64,000 nt of DNA from Terriglobia bacterium (GTDB lineage: Bacteria > Acidobacteriota > Terriglobia > Versatilivoradales > Versatilivoraceae): assembly GCA_951813285.1 (NCBI GenBank), contig OX638355.1, positions 494,501-558,500 of the forward strand, in the 5' to 3' direction. The first letter of the stretch is position 1, and each line of letters starts with the position of its first letter. The position numbers and the translations under genes were made by a program. Under the pieces are notes generated by a model. That model made no database searches, had not been told where the DNA came from, and saw nothing but the letters and a program-made list of their open reading frames with translations. Shown in pieces: positions 24,731 through 33,708 of this stretch.

Positions 24731-26575
24731 ATGACCCTCGTTAACTGGCGAATTCAGATCCTGGCCGTGATGGCCTTGCTGATCCCTGCGACTTCCAAGG
24801 GGTCGGAACCGCAAGCCCTCTCCATCGCCCCACTGGGCGGCCAGCGCGGTGCCCGTCTCGAGGCCATCCTGCGGGGCCGGTCCCTCCAGGGGGCTTATAC
24901 CGTCCGGTTCGATCGGGAGGGCGTGACCGCCACGGTCGAGCGTGTCGAAGAACTGGCGCGCGCAAGCGACGGCGACCCATCGGACAAGTCCCCCAAAGCT
25001 CAGAAGCTGACCCTGGGTCTGCGGATCGACCCCTCGGCCGGGATCGGTCGCTACCAGTTCAGGGTAGTCTCGCCGCAGGGCGTTTCGGGGCCGCTGGCGT
25101 TTCTGGTTCACGACCTGCCTTCGGTGGCCGAGAGCAACCCGTCCTCGGGCCAAGCTCCCAGCCCCCAAGCAGTCGACTTCCCCTGCGCCATTGACGGAGC
25201 CATCAGCCGGCCCGGAGAGAGGGACCTCTACGCCGTGCGGGCCGCCGGCGGCCAGAAACTCCGCTTCGAGCTGATCTCCAATCCGTCCGGAACATCCATG
25301 GGGGGACGCGCCGGCTACAGGGGCGGCTTCGACTCGGTGCTGACGCTCTACCGGCCACGGGGGAGCTGGTTCGAAGAGGGCCGCCTCCATCGGCTGGCCT
25401 ATGACGACAAGTCCAAGGCCACCCCCCGGCCCAATCCGCTTATCCGATCCCGGCTTCGCCAACCCGGCCTCTACCTGCTGGAAGTGGGGTCCTTCTACAA
25501 TCTCGGCGGCACCGAATTCAGCTACCAGCTCCGGGTCATCCCAAACGGCCCAGCGACTCCGGACGGGCCGTCAGCCACCGCCAACGGGTCCGGACCGGAA
25601 CCCTGGCGGGAAAGGAGCTTCGCCCGCCCCATCCGGCCGGATCACATCCGACGGATCCTGGCCAGGACGGTGGAGAAAGATAGCGGGGCGGAGGCAGACT
25701 CTGCGCACAACGGCGGGCCTCTCCAGGAGGAGGGGATCAATTCCGGCCCGACCGCCTACTCGATCATCGGGGAGCAGGAACCCAACGACGGCGGCGGCCC
25801 GCTTCCGGAAGCGACTCTCCCTTTCCTGGTGGAGGGCGCCATCGACCGACCCGGCGACCTGGACAGGCTGGTTTCCTTCCGGGTCCAACCCGGCCGGAAG
25901 CTCAGCTTCGAGATGGAGACCCCCGAGGCGAGTCTGCCCGACTTCAACCCACGGTGGGCCGTTCTGGATGAAACCGGCCAAGTGGTGCTGAGCAACGTCT
26001 ACCGGCGAGTGGTCCGCCAGGCCCTCTCCTACAGCAAGACCATCGAACCCAAGACGATCCACACCTTCCTGCGGGGAGGAACCTACAGCCTGCGGGTCCG
26101 CGACACCACCCAACGGAACGGTGCCTCCGACTTTCGCTACCGCCTGCTGGTGCGGCCCCAGATTCCCCACGCCGGGGAGCTCAGGGTCCAGGAGGACCGG
26201 CTCAACCTGGTTCCGGGAGAAGCCGGCAAGCTGACCGTCACCACCGGGCAGGAGGAAGGGTTTACCGGCCAGATTCTCCTTCAGGTCGAAGGACTGCCCC
26301 CGGGTGTGCAGGCCCTTCCCAGCACCGACTATCAGCCGGAGACACCGCCTAACCTGGATCAGGGTCCCAAGGAACGGTATATGCCGCAACAGGGATCCAC
26401 CTCGGTCATGATCGTGGCCGCTGCCGACGCTCCGGCCACCCGCATGCCCCATATCCTTCGCATCCGGGCTCGGCCCGTGGTTTCGGGGAAGATAGGGCCG
26501 CTTCTGGCCGTGGGGAAGGTGCACCTGATGGTCCTGAAGGGCAATCGCCGCCAGGCTTCCGCCAATTCACCTTGA
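24731..26575 (+). CDS. Exported protein with pre-peptidase C-terminal (PPC) domains
   Basis: A 614-aa protein; ATG 24731 follows GGAGAC and gives a signal peptide (IQILAVMALLIPATSKG). A TTG start at 24707 is possible. Two PPC-type beta-sandwich units are visible: FPCAIDGAISRPGERDLYAV near residue 155 and FLVEGAIDRPGDLDRLVSF near residue 375. Such proteins commonly precede PSD1/DUF1553 genes in Planctomycetes and Acidobacteriota, as here, where the DUF1549/DUF1553 gene follows at once. An extracytoplasmic binding or scaffold role is inferred. Confidence 0.75.
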   Translation: MTLVNWRIQILAVMALLIPATSKGSEPQALSIAPLGGQRGARLEAILRGRSLQGAYTVRFDREGVTATVERVEELARASDGDPSDKSPKAQKLTLGLRIDPSAGIGRYQFRVVSPQGVSGPLAFLVHDLPSVAESNPSSGQAPSPQAVDFPCAIDGAISRPGERDLYAVRAAGGQKLRFELISNPSGTSMGGRAGYRGGFDSVLTLYRPRGSWFEEGRLHRLAYDDKSKATPRPNPLIRSRLRQPGLYLLEVGSFYNLGGTEFSYQLRVIPNGPATPDGPSATANGSGPEPWRERSFARPIRPDHIRRILARTVEKDSGAEADSAHNGGPLQEEGINSGPTAYSIIGEQEPNDGGGPLPEATLPFLVEGAIDRPGDLDRLVSFRVQPGRKLSFEMETPEASLPDFNPRWAVLDETGQVVLSNVYRRVVRQALSYSKTIEPKTIHTFLRGGTYSLRVRDTTQRNGASDFRYRLLVRPQIPHAGELRVQEDRLNLVPGEAGKLTVTTGQEEGFTGQILLQVEGLPPGVQALPSTDYQPETPPNLDQGPKERYMPQQGSTSVMIVAAADAPATRMPHILRIRARPVVSGKIGPLLAVGKVHLMVLKGNRRQASANSP

Positions 26576-26649
26576 ACGGGCCGGCATCCGGAGGCCCCGG
26601 GCCCGGCTGCCATGTGAAAGACAGGCAGTTCGTTGTGCGATACAGTCCC

Positions 26650-29238
26650 ATGAATGCTTCCCGCCGCGACAAACGACACCACTGCGGAGGCCAGCCGGCC
26701 CTCCAACTGACGTTGCTTGCACTGGTGCTGGCGGCCGGGCAGCCAAGCCATGCCCAAGAGCAAGCGGCCGACTCCCGCCAGGCACCGGGCGCCCCTGCCG
26801 CCACAGCCGTCCCCAAGCTTCTGTCCCTGAGCCTTCACCCCCGGACCGTCACCCTGCGGAGGCAGGGGGCTTCCCAACAGTTTCTGCTCACCGGCACTTA
26901 CAGCGATGGGGTGGAGCGGGACCTCTCCAGACAGGCCCGCTTCTCCCTGTCGGATCCCCGTAGGGCGCGGGTGGATGGCCGGGGGCAGGTGCTTGCCCTG
27001 GCCGGCGGCGAGGTTTGGTTGACCGCCGAATTCGGCGGCCTCTCAGCCGAGAGCACCATCAACGTCCAGGCCTCCGCCAGGACCCGCGCTTCCAGCTTCG
27101 CCCTGGACCTGGAGGGAATCTTCACCCGTCAAGGCTGCAACGACAGCCATTGCCACGGCAGCGTCAAGGGACGCGGCGGGTTCAAGCTCTCCAGCCAGGC
27201 GGGCGATCCCCGGGAGGACCACCGCTGGATCGTGCGGGGCGGAACCTTCCAGATTTACAGCCTGGAGTCGGCCGGGCCCGAGACTCCCCGAATTTCGCCG
27301 GAAGCTCCCGAGAAGAGCCTGCTCCTGTTGAAGCCGACCCTGCAAGTTCCTCACGGAGGCGGCCGGCGGCTGGACCCGGCCGGACCCGACTATCGAACCC
27401 TGCTGCAATGGATTCGCCAGGGAGCGCCCTACGGAAACGGCGGCCCGGAGATCATCCGGCTGGAAGTGATGCCCCGCCAAATCGTTCTGGAGCGGGAGCG
27501 AGGCCAGCAACTGCTCGTCACCGCCTGGCTCTCCGACGGCAGCCGAGAGGACTTCACCCGCCGGGTGCACTACCAATCCACCGCCGAAGAGGTGGTGGAG
27601 GTGGACGAGGCCGGCCTGATTCGGGCGCGGAAACCCGGCGAGGCCACCGTCCTGGTGCAGGGGCCGCGCCTGGCTGCCCGAGTCTCCCTGGGGGTGGTGA
27701 GCAGGATCCTCGAGAAATTTCCCCGGGAGACTCCCCGGAATATCATCGACGAAGAGGTCCGGCAAAAGCTGCGCCGCCTCAGCATTCTGCCCTCGGAACG
27801 CTCCAGCGACCAGGAATTCCTGAGGCGGGTCTGCCTGGACCTGACGGGAACCCTGCCTCCTCCACGGCGGGTTCGGGCGTTTCTGGACAGCCGGGATCCG
27901 GGCAAGCGGGACCGCCTGATCACCACCCTGCTCAACTCTCCGGAGTACATCGACTACTGGACCTTTCGCCTGGCCGATCTGTTCCGGGTCTCCCATGAGC
28001 AGGGCGGCCGGGAGAAGGTCAAGCTCTACTGGGAGTGGATCCGGGACGCCATTGCCCGCAACAAGCCCTTCGACCAGGTGGCCCGGGAGCGCATGGCCGG
28101 CCAGGGATACAACGGCCCCACTCGCCATCTCTGGGGAGCCGACGAGATTCGTCTTCCCCAGGACGTCATGACCGAGCAGGCCCGGGTGTTCCTGGGCCGG
28201 CGGCTGGACTGCGCCCAGTGTCACGATCACCCTTTCGACTCCTGGACCCAGGACCAGTTCTGGGGCATGACGGGGTTCTTCAAGAACCTGACCTATTTCT
28301 GGACCACCATGGCCGCCGTGGACGATCCCATCGGACACGAGGAGTTCGGGGGCGACTCCCGGCTGCTGCACCCCCGCACCAGGCGGGAGGTGGAAGCCGT
28401 CTACCCGGACGGCAGGCCTCTGCCGGTAGAGGAAAGGACAGATCCCCGGCCGCGACTGGCCGACTGGTTCACATCGTCGGAGGAGTTGTTCTTCGAAGAG
28501 GCCATTGTGAACCGGGTCTGGAGCTACTTCTTCGGACGAGGGATCGTCGATCCGGTGGACGATTTTCGCCTCACCAACCCGCCCAGCCATCCTGAGCTGT
28601 TGAGGAAGCTGGCCCGTTATTTCCGCTCCAGCGGCTACGACGTCAAGCACCTGATCCGGCTGATCGTGCAGTCCAACGCCTACCAGCGCTCGGGCCGGCC
28701 CAACCCCACCAACCGGCGAGACGGCCTCAACTACTCCCGCGCCCTGCCCAGGAGCCTGGACGCTGAAATCCTGCTGGACATGATCTGCCAGATCACCGGC
28801 ATCCCCGAGGTCTTCGAGGGGAAGGACGAGCGGGAATACGGCGGCCGCCAGCCCCCCGGCACGCGAGCCATGAACATCGTCCATCCCGATCTGCACCCCT
28901 CTCGTTTTCTGGATATCTACGGGCGGCCCGGCCGGACGGCGGTGCCGGAACGCAAGGGCGGCGCCAGTCTGTCGCAGGCCCTCCACATGCTGGCCGGCCC
29001 AACCTATACCGAGAAGCTTTCGGAAAAGGGAGGCCGAATCGATCGCCTGCTGCAGTCGGTGGCTACCGACAGGGAGATCGTGGAGGAATTCTACCTGGCC
29101 GCCCTGTCGCGGTTTCCCACACCGGAGGAGACCACACAACTGGTGCGCATGGTCGGGACCCGGCCTTCCCGAAAGCAGGCTCTGGAGGATCTACTCTGGG
29201 GGGTGATTGCTTCCCGAGAGTTCGCTTATAATCACTAG
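26650..29238 (+). CDS. Big_2-like plus DUF1549/DUF1553 protein
   Basis: An 862-aa exported protein starting at ATG 26650 (signal LQLTLLALVLAAGQPSHAQ). Residues ~55-145 and ~275-355 are bacterial Ig-like Big_2 units (TYSDGVERDLSRQARFSLSD, WLSDGSREDFTRRVHYQS). Between them lies a heme-like CNDSHCHG cluster, spaced CxxxxCH rather than CxxCH. DUF1549 (ILPSERSSDQEFLRRVCLDL) and the CAQCHDHPFDSWTQDQFWGM signature follow, then DUF1553 (NRVWSYFFGRGIVDPVDDFR). It is functionally analogous to the PSD1 gene at 9.4 kb but without two canonical cytochrome modules. Its DUF1501 partner follows, with a small gene between. Confidence 0.88.
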   Translation: MNASRRDKRHHCGGQPALQLTLLALVLAAGQPSHAQEQAADSRQAPGAPAATAVPKLLSLSLHPRTVTLRRQGASQQFLLTGTYSDGVERDLSRQARFSLSDPRRARVDGRGQVLALAGGEVWLTAEFGGLSAESTINVQASARTRASSFALDLEGIFTRQGCNDSHCHGSVKGRGGFKLSSQAGDPREDHRWIVRGGTFQIYSLESAGPETPRISPEAPEKSLLLLKPTLQVPHGGGRRLDPAGPDYRTLLQWIRQGAPYGNGGPEIIRLEVMPRQIVLERERGQQLLVTAWLSDGSREDFTRRVHYQSTAEEVVEVDEAGLIRARKPGEATVLVQGPRLAARVSLGVVSRILEKFPRETPRNIIDEEVRQKLRRLSILPSERSSDQEFLRRVCLDLTGTLPPPRRVRAFLDSRDPGKRDRLITTLLNSPEYIDYWTFRLADLFRVSHEQGGREKVKLYWEWIRDAIARNKPFDQVARERMAGQGYNGPTRHLWGADEIRLPQDVMTEQARVFLGRRLDCAQCHDHPFDSWTQDQFWGMTGFFKNLTYFWTTMAAVDDPIGHEEFGGDSRLLHPRTRREVEAVYPDGRPLPVEERTDPRPRLADWFTSSEELFFEEAIVNRVWSYFFGRGIVDPVDDFRLTNPPSHPELLRKLARYFRSSGYDVKHLIRLIVQSNAYQRSGRPNPTNRRDGLNYSRALPRSLDAEILLDMICQITGIPEVFEGKDEREYGGRQPPGTRAMNIVHPDLHPSRFLDIYGRPGRTAVPERKGGASLSQALHMLAGPTYTEKLSEKGGRIDRLLQSVATDREIVEEFYLAALSRFPTPEETTQLVRMVGTRPSRKQALEDLLWGVIASREFAYNH

Positions 29239-29248
29239 GAAAGAGACG

Positions 29249-29458
29249 ATGGGCTGCAAGCACAAAGCAAATGACCCGGTCGCTCATCATGTAGGGCTCG
29301 GCATCGCTTTGGGTGCGGCTATTGGCGCTGCTTTGGACGAGATTGGGACTGGTGTGGCACTAGGCCTGGCCATCGGCGCTGGTATCGGTACGTGGTCAAA
29401 GAAGAAGCAGGATACAGATAGCCGGCCCGCGGAAGGCGATAGTGAAATCGACCTCTAA
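29249..29458 (+). CDS. Small glycine-zipper protein
   Basis: A 69-aa protein (ATG 29249, AGGAAAGAG upstream) with two short glycine/alanine-rich helices, GLGIALGAAIGAALDE and GVALGLAIGAGIGTWSKK, and a charged tail. This is the pattern of glycine-zipper membrane-inserting peptides. It is sandwiched in the DUF1553-DUF1501 operon and overlaps the DUF1501 start by 17 bp. I do not recognise a named family. Confidence 0.6.
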   Translation: MGCKHKANDPVAHHVGLGIALGAAIGAALDEIGTGVALGLAIGAGIGTWSKKKQDTDSRPAEGDSEIDL

Positions 29459-30782
29459 TTCCTGTTTGAACGGGATTCACCTCACTCGCAGGGGCTTTCT
29501 GCGCGCGGGCTCATTGGGTCTTTTCGGGCTCAGCCTGAGTCGCTATCTGCAACTCAAGCACCTGATGGCCTCCTCCGCCTCCACGGTGAAGCCGGTCGCC
29601 AAGGCCCAGGCCTGCATTCTGCTGTGGCTGGAAGGCGGTCCCAGCCAGGTCGACACCTTCGATCCCAAGTCCAACAGCGCCTTTGCGCCGATTTCGACCA
29701 ACGTCCCCGGCATCCGGATCTCCGAGCTGCTGCCCCGGGTGGCCCGGCATATGGACAAGCTGGCCGTTATCCGCTCGATGTATACCGAGGAGATCGATCA
29801 CCAGCAGGCGACCTACTACGCGATCACGGGTCACCGTCCCAACTCGGCCCTGGAGTCTCCCAGCCTGGGCTCCATCATCGCCAGGGAGCTCAGTCCCCGC
29901 CGCAACATGCCCCCCTACGTGATCGCACCGCCCATCGATCGACCCTATCTGAACTACTTCAACGCCGGCTTCATCGGCGCCCGCTACCAGCCCATGGTGG
30001 TCCCCGATCCCGCCCAAGAAGACTTTCAGGTTCCCGACCTGGTGCTTCCCAAGGAGATCGGCATGGAACGGGTGTCCCACCGCCGCTCCTTCCTGGAGGT
30101 GGTGGACCGGCTCTATCGCAGCCAGGAGCAAAAGGCGGAGTTCGCGGCCCTGGACGACTTCAGGCAGCAAGCCTTGACCATTCTCGCTTCCCCGCAGGTC
30201 CGTCAGGCCTTCGACCTCTCGCAGGAATCGGAGAAGACCCGGGACGAGTACGGCCGGCACCGTTTCGGCCAGAGCGTGCTGCTGGCTCGCCGGTTGATCG
30301 AAAGCGGCTGCCGCTTTGCCACCGCCGCCGGATATGACATGACCGAGTGGGACCTCTGCCACGTGGATAACGACAAGTACAATCGCGACCTGCTGGCCCC
30401 TCCCTTCGACCAGGCCCTGTCTGCCTTGATGAAGGACTTGGACCAGCGGGGGCTGCTCGATTCGACGCTGGTCCTGGCCATGGGGGAGTTCGGCAGAACT
30501 CCCCATGTCAATCCCCGGGGCGGCCGAGACCACTGGCCCCACTGCTGGTCGATGGTGCTGGGCGGCGGGGGGATTCAAGGGGGGCAGGTGATCGGCGCCA
30601 GCGACGAACGAGGGGCGCGGGTCGCAGACCGCATGGTGACAATCGGGGACCTGTTCGCCACCGTCTACAAGGCGCTGGGGATCGACTGGACCAAGGAATA
30701 CATGACCCCCATCCAGCGGCCCGTCAAGATCGCCAACTCCATCGGCGGTGAAAGCGGCCTGCCCATCGAGGGCTTGATCTGA
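29442..30782 (+). CDS. DUF1501 family protein, Tat-exported
   Basis: A 446-aa DUF1501 protein. The GTG start lies inside the end of the glycine-zipper gene. A twin-arginine signal (TRRGFLRAGSLGLFGLSLS) is followed by the family core ILLWLEGGPSQVDTFDPK, LAVIRSMYTEEIDHQQATYY, and the C-terminal ALGEFGRTP-like segment (LAMGEFGRTPHVNPRGGRDH) and SMVLGGGGIQGG. Together with the gene at 26650 it forms the usual DUF1553-DUF1501 pair. Compared with the copy at 12.4 kb it is about 50 residues shorter. Confidence 0.9.
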   Translation: MKSTSNSCLNGIHLTRRGFLRAGSLGLFGLSLSRYLQLKHLMASSASTVKPVAKAQACILLWLEGGPSQVDTFDPKSNSAFAPISTNVPGIRISELLPRVARHMDKLAVIRSMYTEEIDHQQATYYAITGHRPNSALESPSLGSIIARELSPRRNMPPYVIAPPIDRPYLNYFNAGFIGARYQPMVVPDPAQEDFQVPDLVLPKEIGMERVSHRRSFLEVVDRLYRSQEQKAEFAALDDFRQQALTILASPQVRQAFDLSQESEKTRDEYGRHRFGQSVLLARRLIESGCRFATAAGYDMTEWDLCHVDNDKYNRDLLAPPFDQALSALMKDLDQRGLLDSTLVLAMGEFGRTPHVNPRGGRDHWPHCWSMVLGGGGIQGGQVIGASDERGARVADRMVTIGDLFATVYKALGIDWTKEYMTPIQRPVKIANSIGGESGLPIEGLI

Positions 30783-30802
30783 ACCGGCCCGTCCGGTTTG
30801 CC

Positions 30803-31480
30803 TGAAACAACCGAAAAAAGAGAAGAGAAAAAAGAGTTATCCACGAAGGGACACGAAGAACGACGAAGGGCCACTAAGGTGTTGAGGTGAACCGCGACGG
30901 GGTACCAAGGTCGCGAAAGGATTGTCGATTTCTGATTGTTTCACTCTCGGATGATCTGCCCGGCAGGGCAGGGGCCGGACTTTTAAGTAATTGATAATCC
31001 CCGGGCGAACGCCCGGGTGACCCATTGAGCCGCGGAGCGGCGGCAGCAGGTAGCCGTGGGCGTGAGCCGGGCGCGGGTCGGGCTATGCCCGGCAAGGGCC
31101 ATTGGAGAGGGGTAGCTCCACGTCGAGCCGCAAAGGCGGCAGCAGAGGGCCGAAAGCGCGAGGCCCCGGAGACCGGCTCTCCTGAAACAATAGAAAAAAG
31201 AGTTATCCACTAAGGCCGACCAAGGGCCACTAAGGCGTTGAGGTGAACCGCGACGGGGTACCAAGCTCGCGAAAGGATTGTTGATTTCCGATTGTTTCAC
31301 TCCCGTATGATCCGCCCACCAGGGCGGGGGCCGGACTTTTAAGTAATTGATAATCCCCGGGCGAACGCCCGGGCGACCCATTGAGCCGCGGAGCGGCGGC
31401 AGCAGGTAGCCGTGGGCGTGAGCCCATGGAAAAGAGTAGCTCCACGTCGAGCCGCGTAGGCGGCGGCAGCAAATGCCGGT
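30803..31480. repeat. Tandem intergenic repeat, two ~360-bp units
   Basis: Two head-to-tail copies (about 30803-31180 and 31183-31480). In order they hold: TGAAACAA, an AT-rich stretch with GAGTTATCCAC, a GGGCCACTAAGG segment, a half REP-like unit (TTGTTTCACTC with GATC-GCCC), then CCCGGGCGAACGCCCGGG and GAGCCGCGGAGCGGCGG hairpins and an AGCTCCACGTCGAGCCGC block. Copy 1 is longer by an insertion of about 60 bp. No coding potential is convincing. Confidence 0.75.
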
Positions 31481-31615
31481 GAGCCCAAGTGAAGCCCAAG
31501 CCGACGCAATGATGAGCCTTTTGCAAATATCGCAATCGGGAATGACATTGAGGCGGCAAGGATGATGTGCTGCAGGCTCCAGCATTCACCACGATAAGCA
31601 CAAGAGACAACAGAA

Positions 31616-31710
31616 ACCACAAAAAGCACAAAAGGCACAAAACGAGTTTCTTGATTTCGAGACTTGCCCATCCGATGGTTCTTTTTGTGTTTTTGTGCCT
31701 TTTGTGGCCA
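31616..31710. repeat. Inverted repeat of CACAAAAGGCACAAAA type
   Basis: Arm 31616-31644 (built of ACCACAAAAAGCACAAAAGG) pairs with 31677-31710 (TTTTTGTGTTTTTGTGCCTT and flanks) around a ~32-bp centre. The arms are imperfect but extend nearly 30 bp. The AT-rich sequence contrasts sharply with the chromosome, as expected of a small non-autonomous element. The adjacent 31481-31615 holds nothing I recognise. Confidence 0.6.
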
Positions 31711-31830
31711 TTCCCGGCAAAGGTCCCGCTGGTGAATTTTGCAAAGGGCTCTGATGTTTATTTGAAACAACGCCTTGTGCCGGGTGGCGGAACATCCGTT
31801 CAAAGTCAAGCATAGTCAGACGGCTAATTT

Positions 31831-32035
31831 ACATGGATGCACAGGATGGACAGGATTATTGGGCGAGAGTTTCCACCGTCATGAGGCCAACCATCGCCTC
31901 TGTTCCAACACGGATTTCCCAAAACCCGCTCCCGGGCTCTTGGATCACTTCCAGCACCCACCCGATCATCAAGCGGGTCTGCTTCTGTGGCACAGCCTCC
32001 CGTGCTGTTTATCCTGTTTATCCTGTGCATCCATG
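31831..32035. repeat. 205-bp element bounded by ~26-bp inverted repeats
   Basis: The left arm ACATGGATGCACAGGAT plus GGACAGGAT (31831-31856) is mirrored by 32010-32035 (TATCCTGTTTATCCTGTGCA and CCATGT), with about two mismatches. The centre has no ORF of note. It has the size and layout of a MITE or IS-end derivative; no target duplication was evident to me. Confidence 0.6.
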
Positions 32036-32099
32036 TTCAATCAGTAGAAAACCGGTTTGGCACGACAGGGCCCTTGTTCCCGACAGGCCATGAAGATGC

Positions 32100-32163
32100 G
32101 TTGTATCACTCTTGTATGATCCGCCCGTCGTGGGGGGCGGGGGCCCGGCTTGCCTGAAACAAC
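32100..32163. repeat. REP-like palindromic unit 1
   Basis: A 64-bp unit: GTTGTATCA ... ATGATCCGCCC-gtcgt-GGGGGGCGGGGG ... GCCTGAAACAAC. Terminal 9-mers are inverted (one mismatch in this copy), and a GC-rich stem is centred on GTCGTGG. It is one of four full units between 32.1 and 34.2 kb; half units occur near 30.95 and 31.3 kb. Confidence 0.75.
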
Positions 32164-32240
32164 CTCTGGCGCCCAGGCCGCCTCAGACCGTGGAACCAAT
32201 TGAAACCATGAGACTTGGAGACATTTTTCTTGAAACACAA
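32164..32240 (-). mobile_element. 77-bp IS110-end derivative, copy 1
   Basis: A 77-bp segment lying exactly between two REP-like units. Read on the minus strand it is nearly identical to 34161-34237 and carries AAGTCTCATGGTTTCAATTG-GTTCCAC, matching the 3' end of the nearby IS110 transposase gene (AAGTCTCTTGGTTTCAACCT-GGTTCCAC). Its other end (ATTGTG...AGAA) resembles the 5' end of that IS. It looks like an internally deleted, non-autonomous relative. Confidence 0.6.
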
Positions 32241-32305
32241 TTTGTTTCCCACTCGGATGATCTGCCCCGTCGTGGGGGGCAGGGGCGCCACTTGCCTGAA
32301 ACAAC
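32241..32305. repeat. REP-like palindromic unit 2
   Basis: A 65-bp unit (TTTGTTTCCCACTCGGATGA ... CGTCGTGGGGGGCAGGGG ... TTGCCTGAAACAAC). The terminal TGAAACAAC (32297-32305) abuts the end of the IS110 element. Confidence 0.75.
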
Positions 32306-32313
32306 CTCGCAGT

Positions 32314-33708
32314 TCAAGCGGCTGCGATTTGTGGAACCAGGTTGAAACCAAGAGACTTAGCAGCATCTGTGAGGCCTGCGAGGCGGCGTTGCCGGAACCG
32401 GTCTTCGTAGCAGGCTTCGCCGATGTCGGTGTAGTCCTGGCCGTAGCGCAGCATCCGGTAGACGAGAACGGCCAGCCTGCGGGCCATGGAGAAGACGGCG
32501 ACACTCCATCCCTTGTGGCGGGCCTTGCGACGGAAGGCGGCGCCCAGAGCGGTCTTGGAGTGCTTCAGAGAGACGGCCGCCATCCGCAGGACGCCGGCGA
32601 CCCGGGTGGAGCCAGTGCCGTTGGGCTTCTTGTAGCGGAGCGGCTTGCCTGCGGAGACGGCCGTTTTTGGAGCCAGGCGCAGCCAGGAGACGAAGTGCTT
32701 CTCCGAGGGGAAGGCTGTCAGGTCGAGGCCGGCCTCAGTCAGCAGGGTCAGGGCCGCTTCGGTGCCGATGCCGTCGATGCGGGTCAGGTCGACTCCGGCA
32801 AAGCGCCACAGTTCGGTGCGCAGGTGGTGCCCGCCGCGGCGGCGAATCGCCTTTTCCTTGATCGCACTGGGATGCTTCGGCACGGGTTGGTCGCGGCGCT
32901 CCACCGGTTGCAGCGCTTGGATTTCCTCCAGGATGCGGGCCTCATAGGCCGCAATCTCGCGTTGAGTCATGTCGTAGAGCTTCAGCGCCGACTTGAGGTT
33001 GAACAGATGCTCTTCTCGCCAGTTGCCTCTGAGGTGCTCGGCAAACTCCCGGCTGGACTTCTTGCACCGTCGGTCCCGCAGACCCGCCAGACGGACCGGG
33101 TCCCGTTCGCCGTCGACAATCGCCCGCACGATCGCCATCCCCGTCTGACCGGTCAGATCGGTGACCGCACGATGGATCTGGACGTTCATCTGATCCAGCG
33201 CCTTCTGCATCCACTGGACAAAACGGGTTCTCTCGGCCCCCAGAGTGCTCAGTTGCCGGTGCAGGGTCCGAACCCGGACGATCGCCTCGTGCGGACGGAA
33301 GGATCCCCGCAGCAAGCCGCAGCTGTGCAGCAACTGGATCCACTGGCAGTCCCGCATGTCGGTCTTGCGGCCCGGAACGTAGCGCAACTGCCGGGCGTTG
33401 ACCAGCAGCACCTCGATGCCGCAGGACTCCAGCAGTTCGTAGAGGGGAATCCAATACACGTTGGTGCTCTCCATCGCCACCGACTCCACCCCTTGCTCCA
33501 GCAACCAGTCGGCGAGTTGCTGCAGTTGCTCCATGGTGGTGCCGAAGGTGCGCACGTTCGGCTTCCCTGGGGTTGCCTCCGGAGCGCACACCCAGTGCTC
33601 CCGACTCCCCAGGTCGATCCCTGCCACTTGGGGATGAATCCGCGACAAGGCCGTCGAACGGCTGCGCTTCTTCTTCGCCTTCGTGTTGACTTTCCTGCTC
33701 TTTTGCAT
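32314..33708 (-). CDS. IS110-family transposase (DEDD/Tnp20 recombinase)
   Basis: A 464-aa transposase; ATG 33708 is preceded by GAGGAGG. The N-terminal RuvC-like DEDD domain shows Asp32 (GIDLGSREHW), Glu80 (AMESTNVYWIPLYELLE) and Asp117/Asp120 (RKTDMRDCQW). The C-terminal Tnp20 domain has IDGIGTEAALTLLTEAG and VSWLRLAPKTAVSAGKPL, containing the candidate catalytic serine. An Arg/Lys-rich N-terminal tail (KAKKKRSRS) precedes the core. IS110 transposases recombine DNA using a bridge RNA made from the element's own end. The gene appears intact. Confidence 0.93.
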   Translation of the reverse strand: MQKSRKVNTKAKKKRSRSTALSRIHPQVAGIDLGSREHWVCAPEATPGKPNVRTFGTTMEQLQQLADWLLEQGVESVAMESTNVYWIPLYELLESCGIEVLLVNARQLRYVPGRKTDMRDCQWIQLLHSCGLLRGSFRPHEAIVRVRTLHRQLSTLGAERTRFVQWMQKALDQMNVQIHRAVTDLTGQTGMAIVRAIVDGERDPVRLAGLRDRRCKKSSREFAEHLRGNWREEHLFNLKSALKLYDMTQREIAAYEARILEEIQALQPVERRDQPVPKHPSAIKEKAIRRRGGHHLRTELWRFAGVDLTRIDGIGTEAALTLLTEAGLDLTAFPSEKHFVSWLRLAPKTAVSAGKPLRYKKPNGTGSTRVAGVLRMAAVSLKHSKTALGAAFRRKARHKGWSVAVFSMARRLAVLVYRMLRYGQDYTDIGEACYEDRFRQRRLAGLTDAAKSLGFNLVPQIAAA

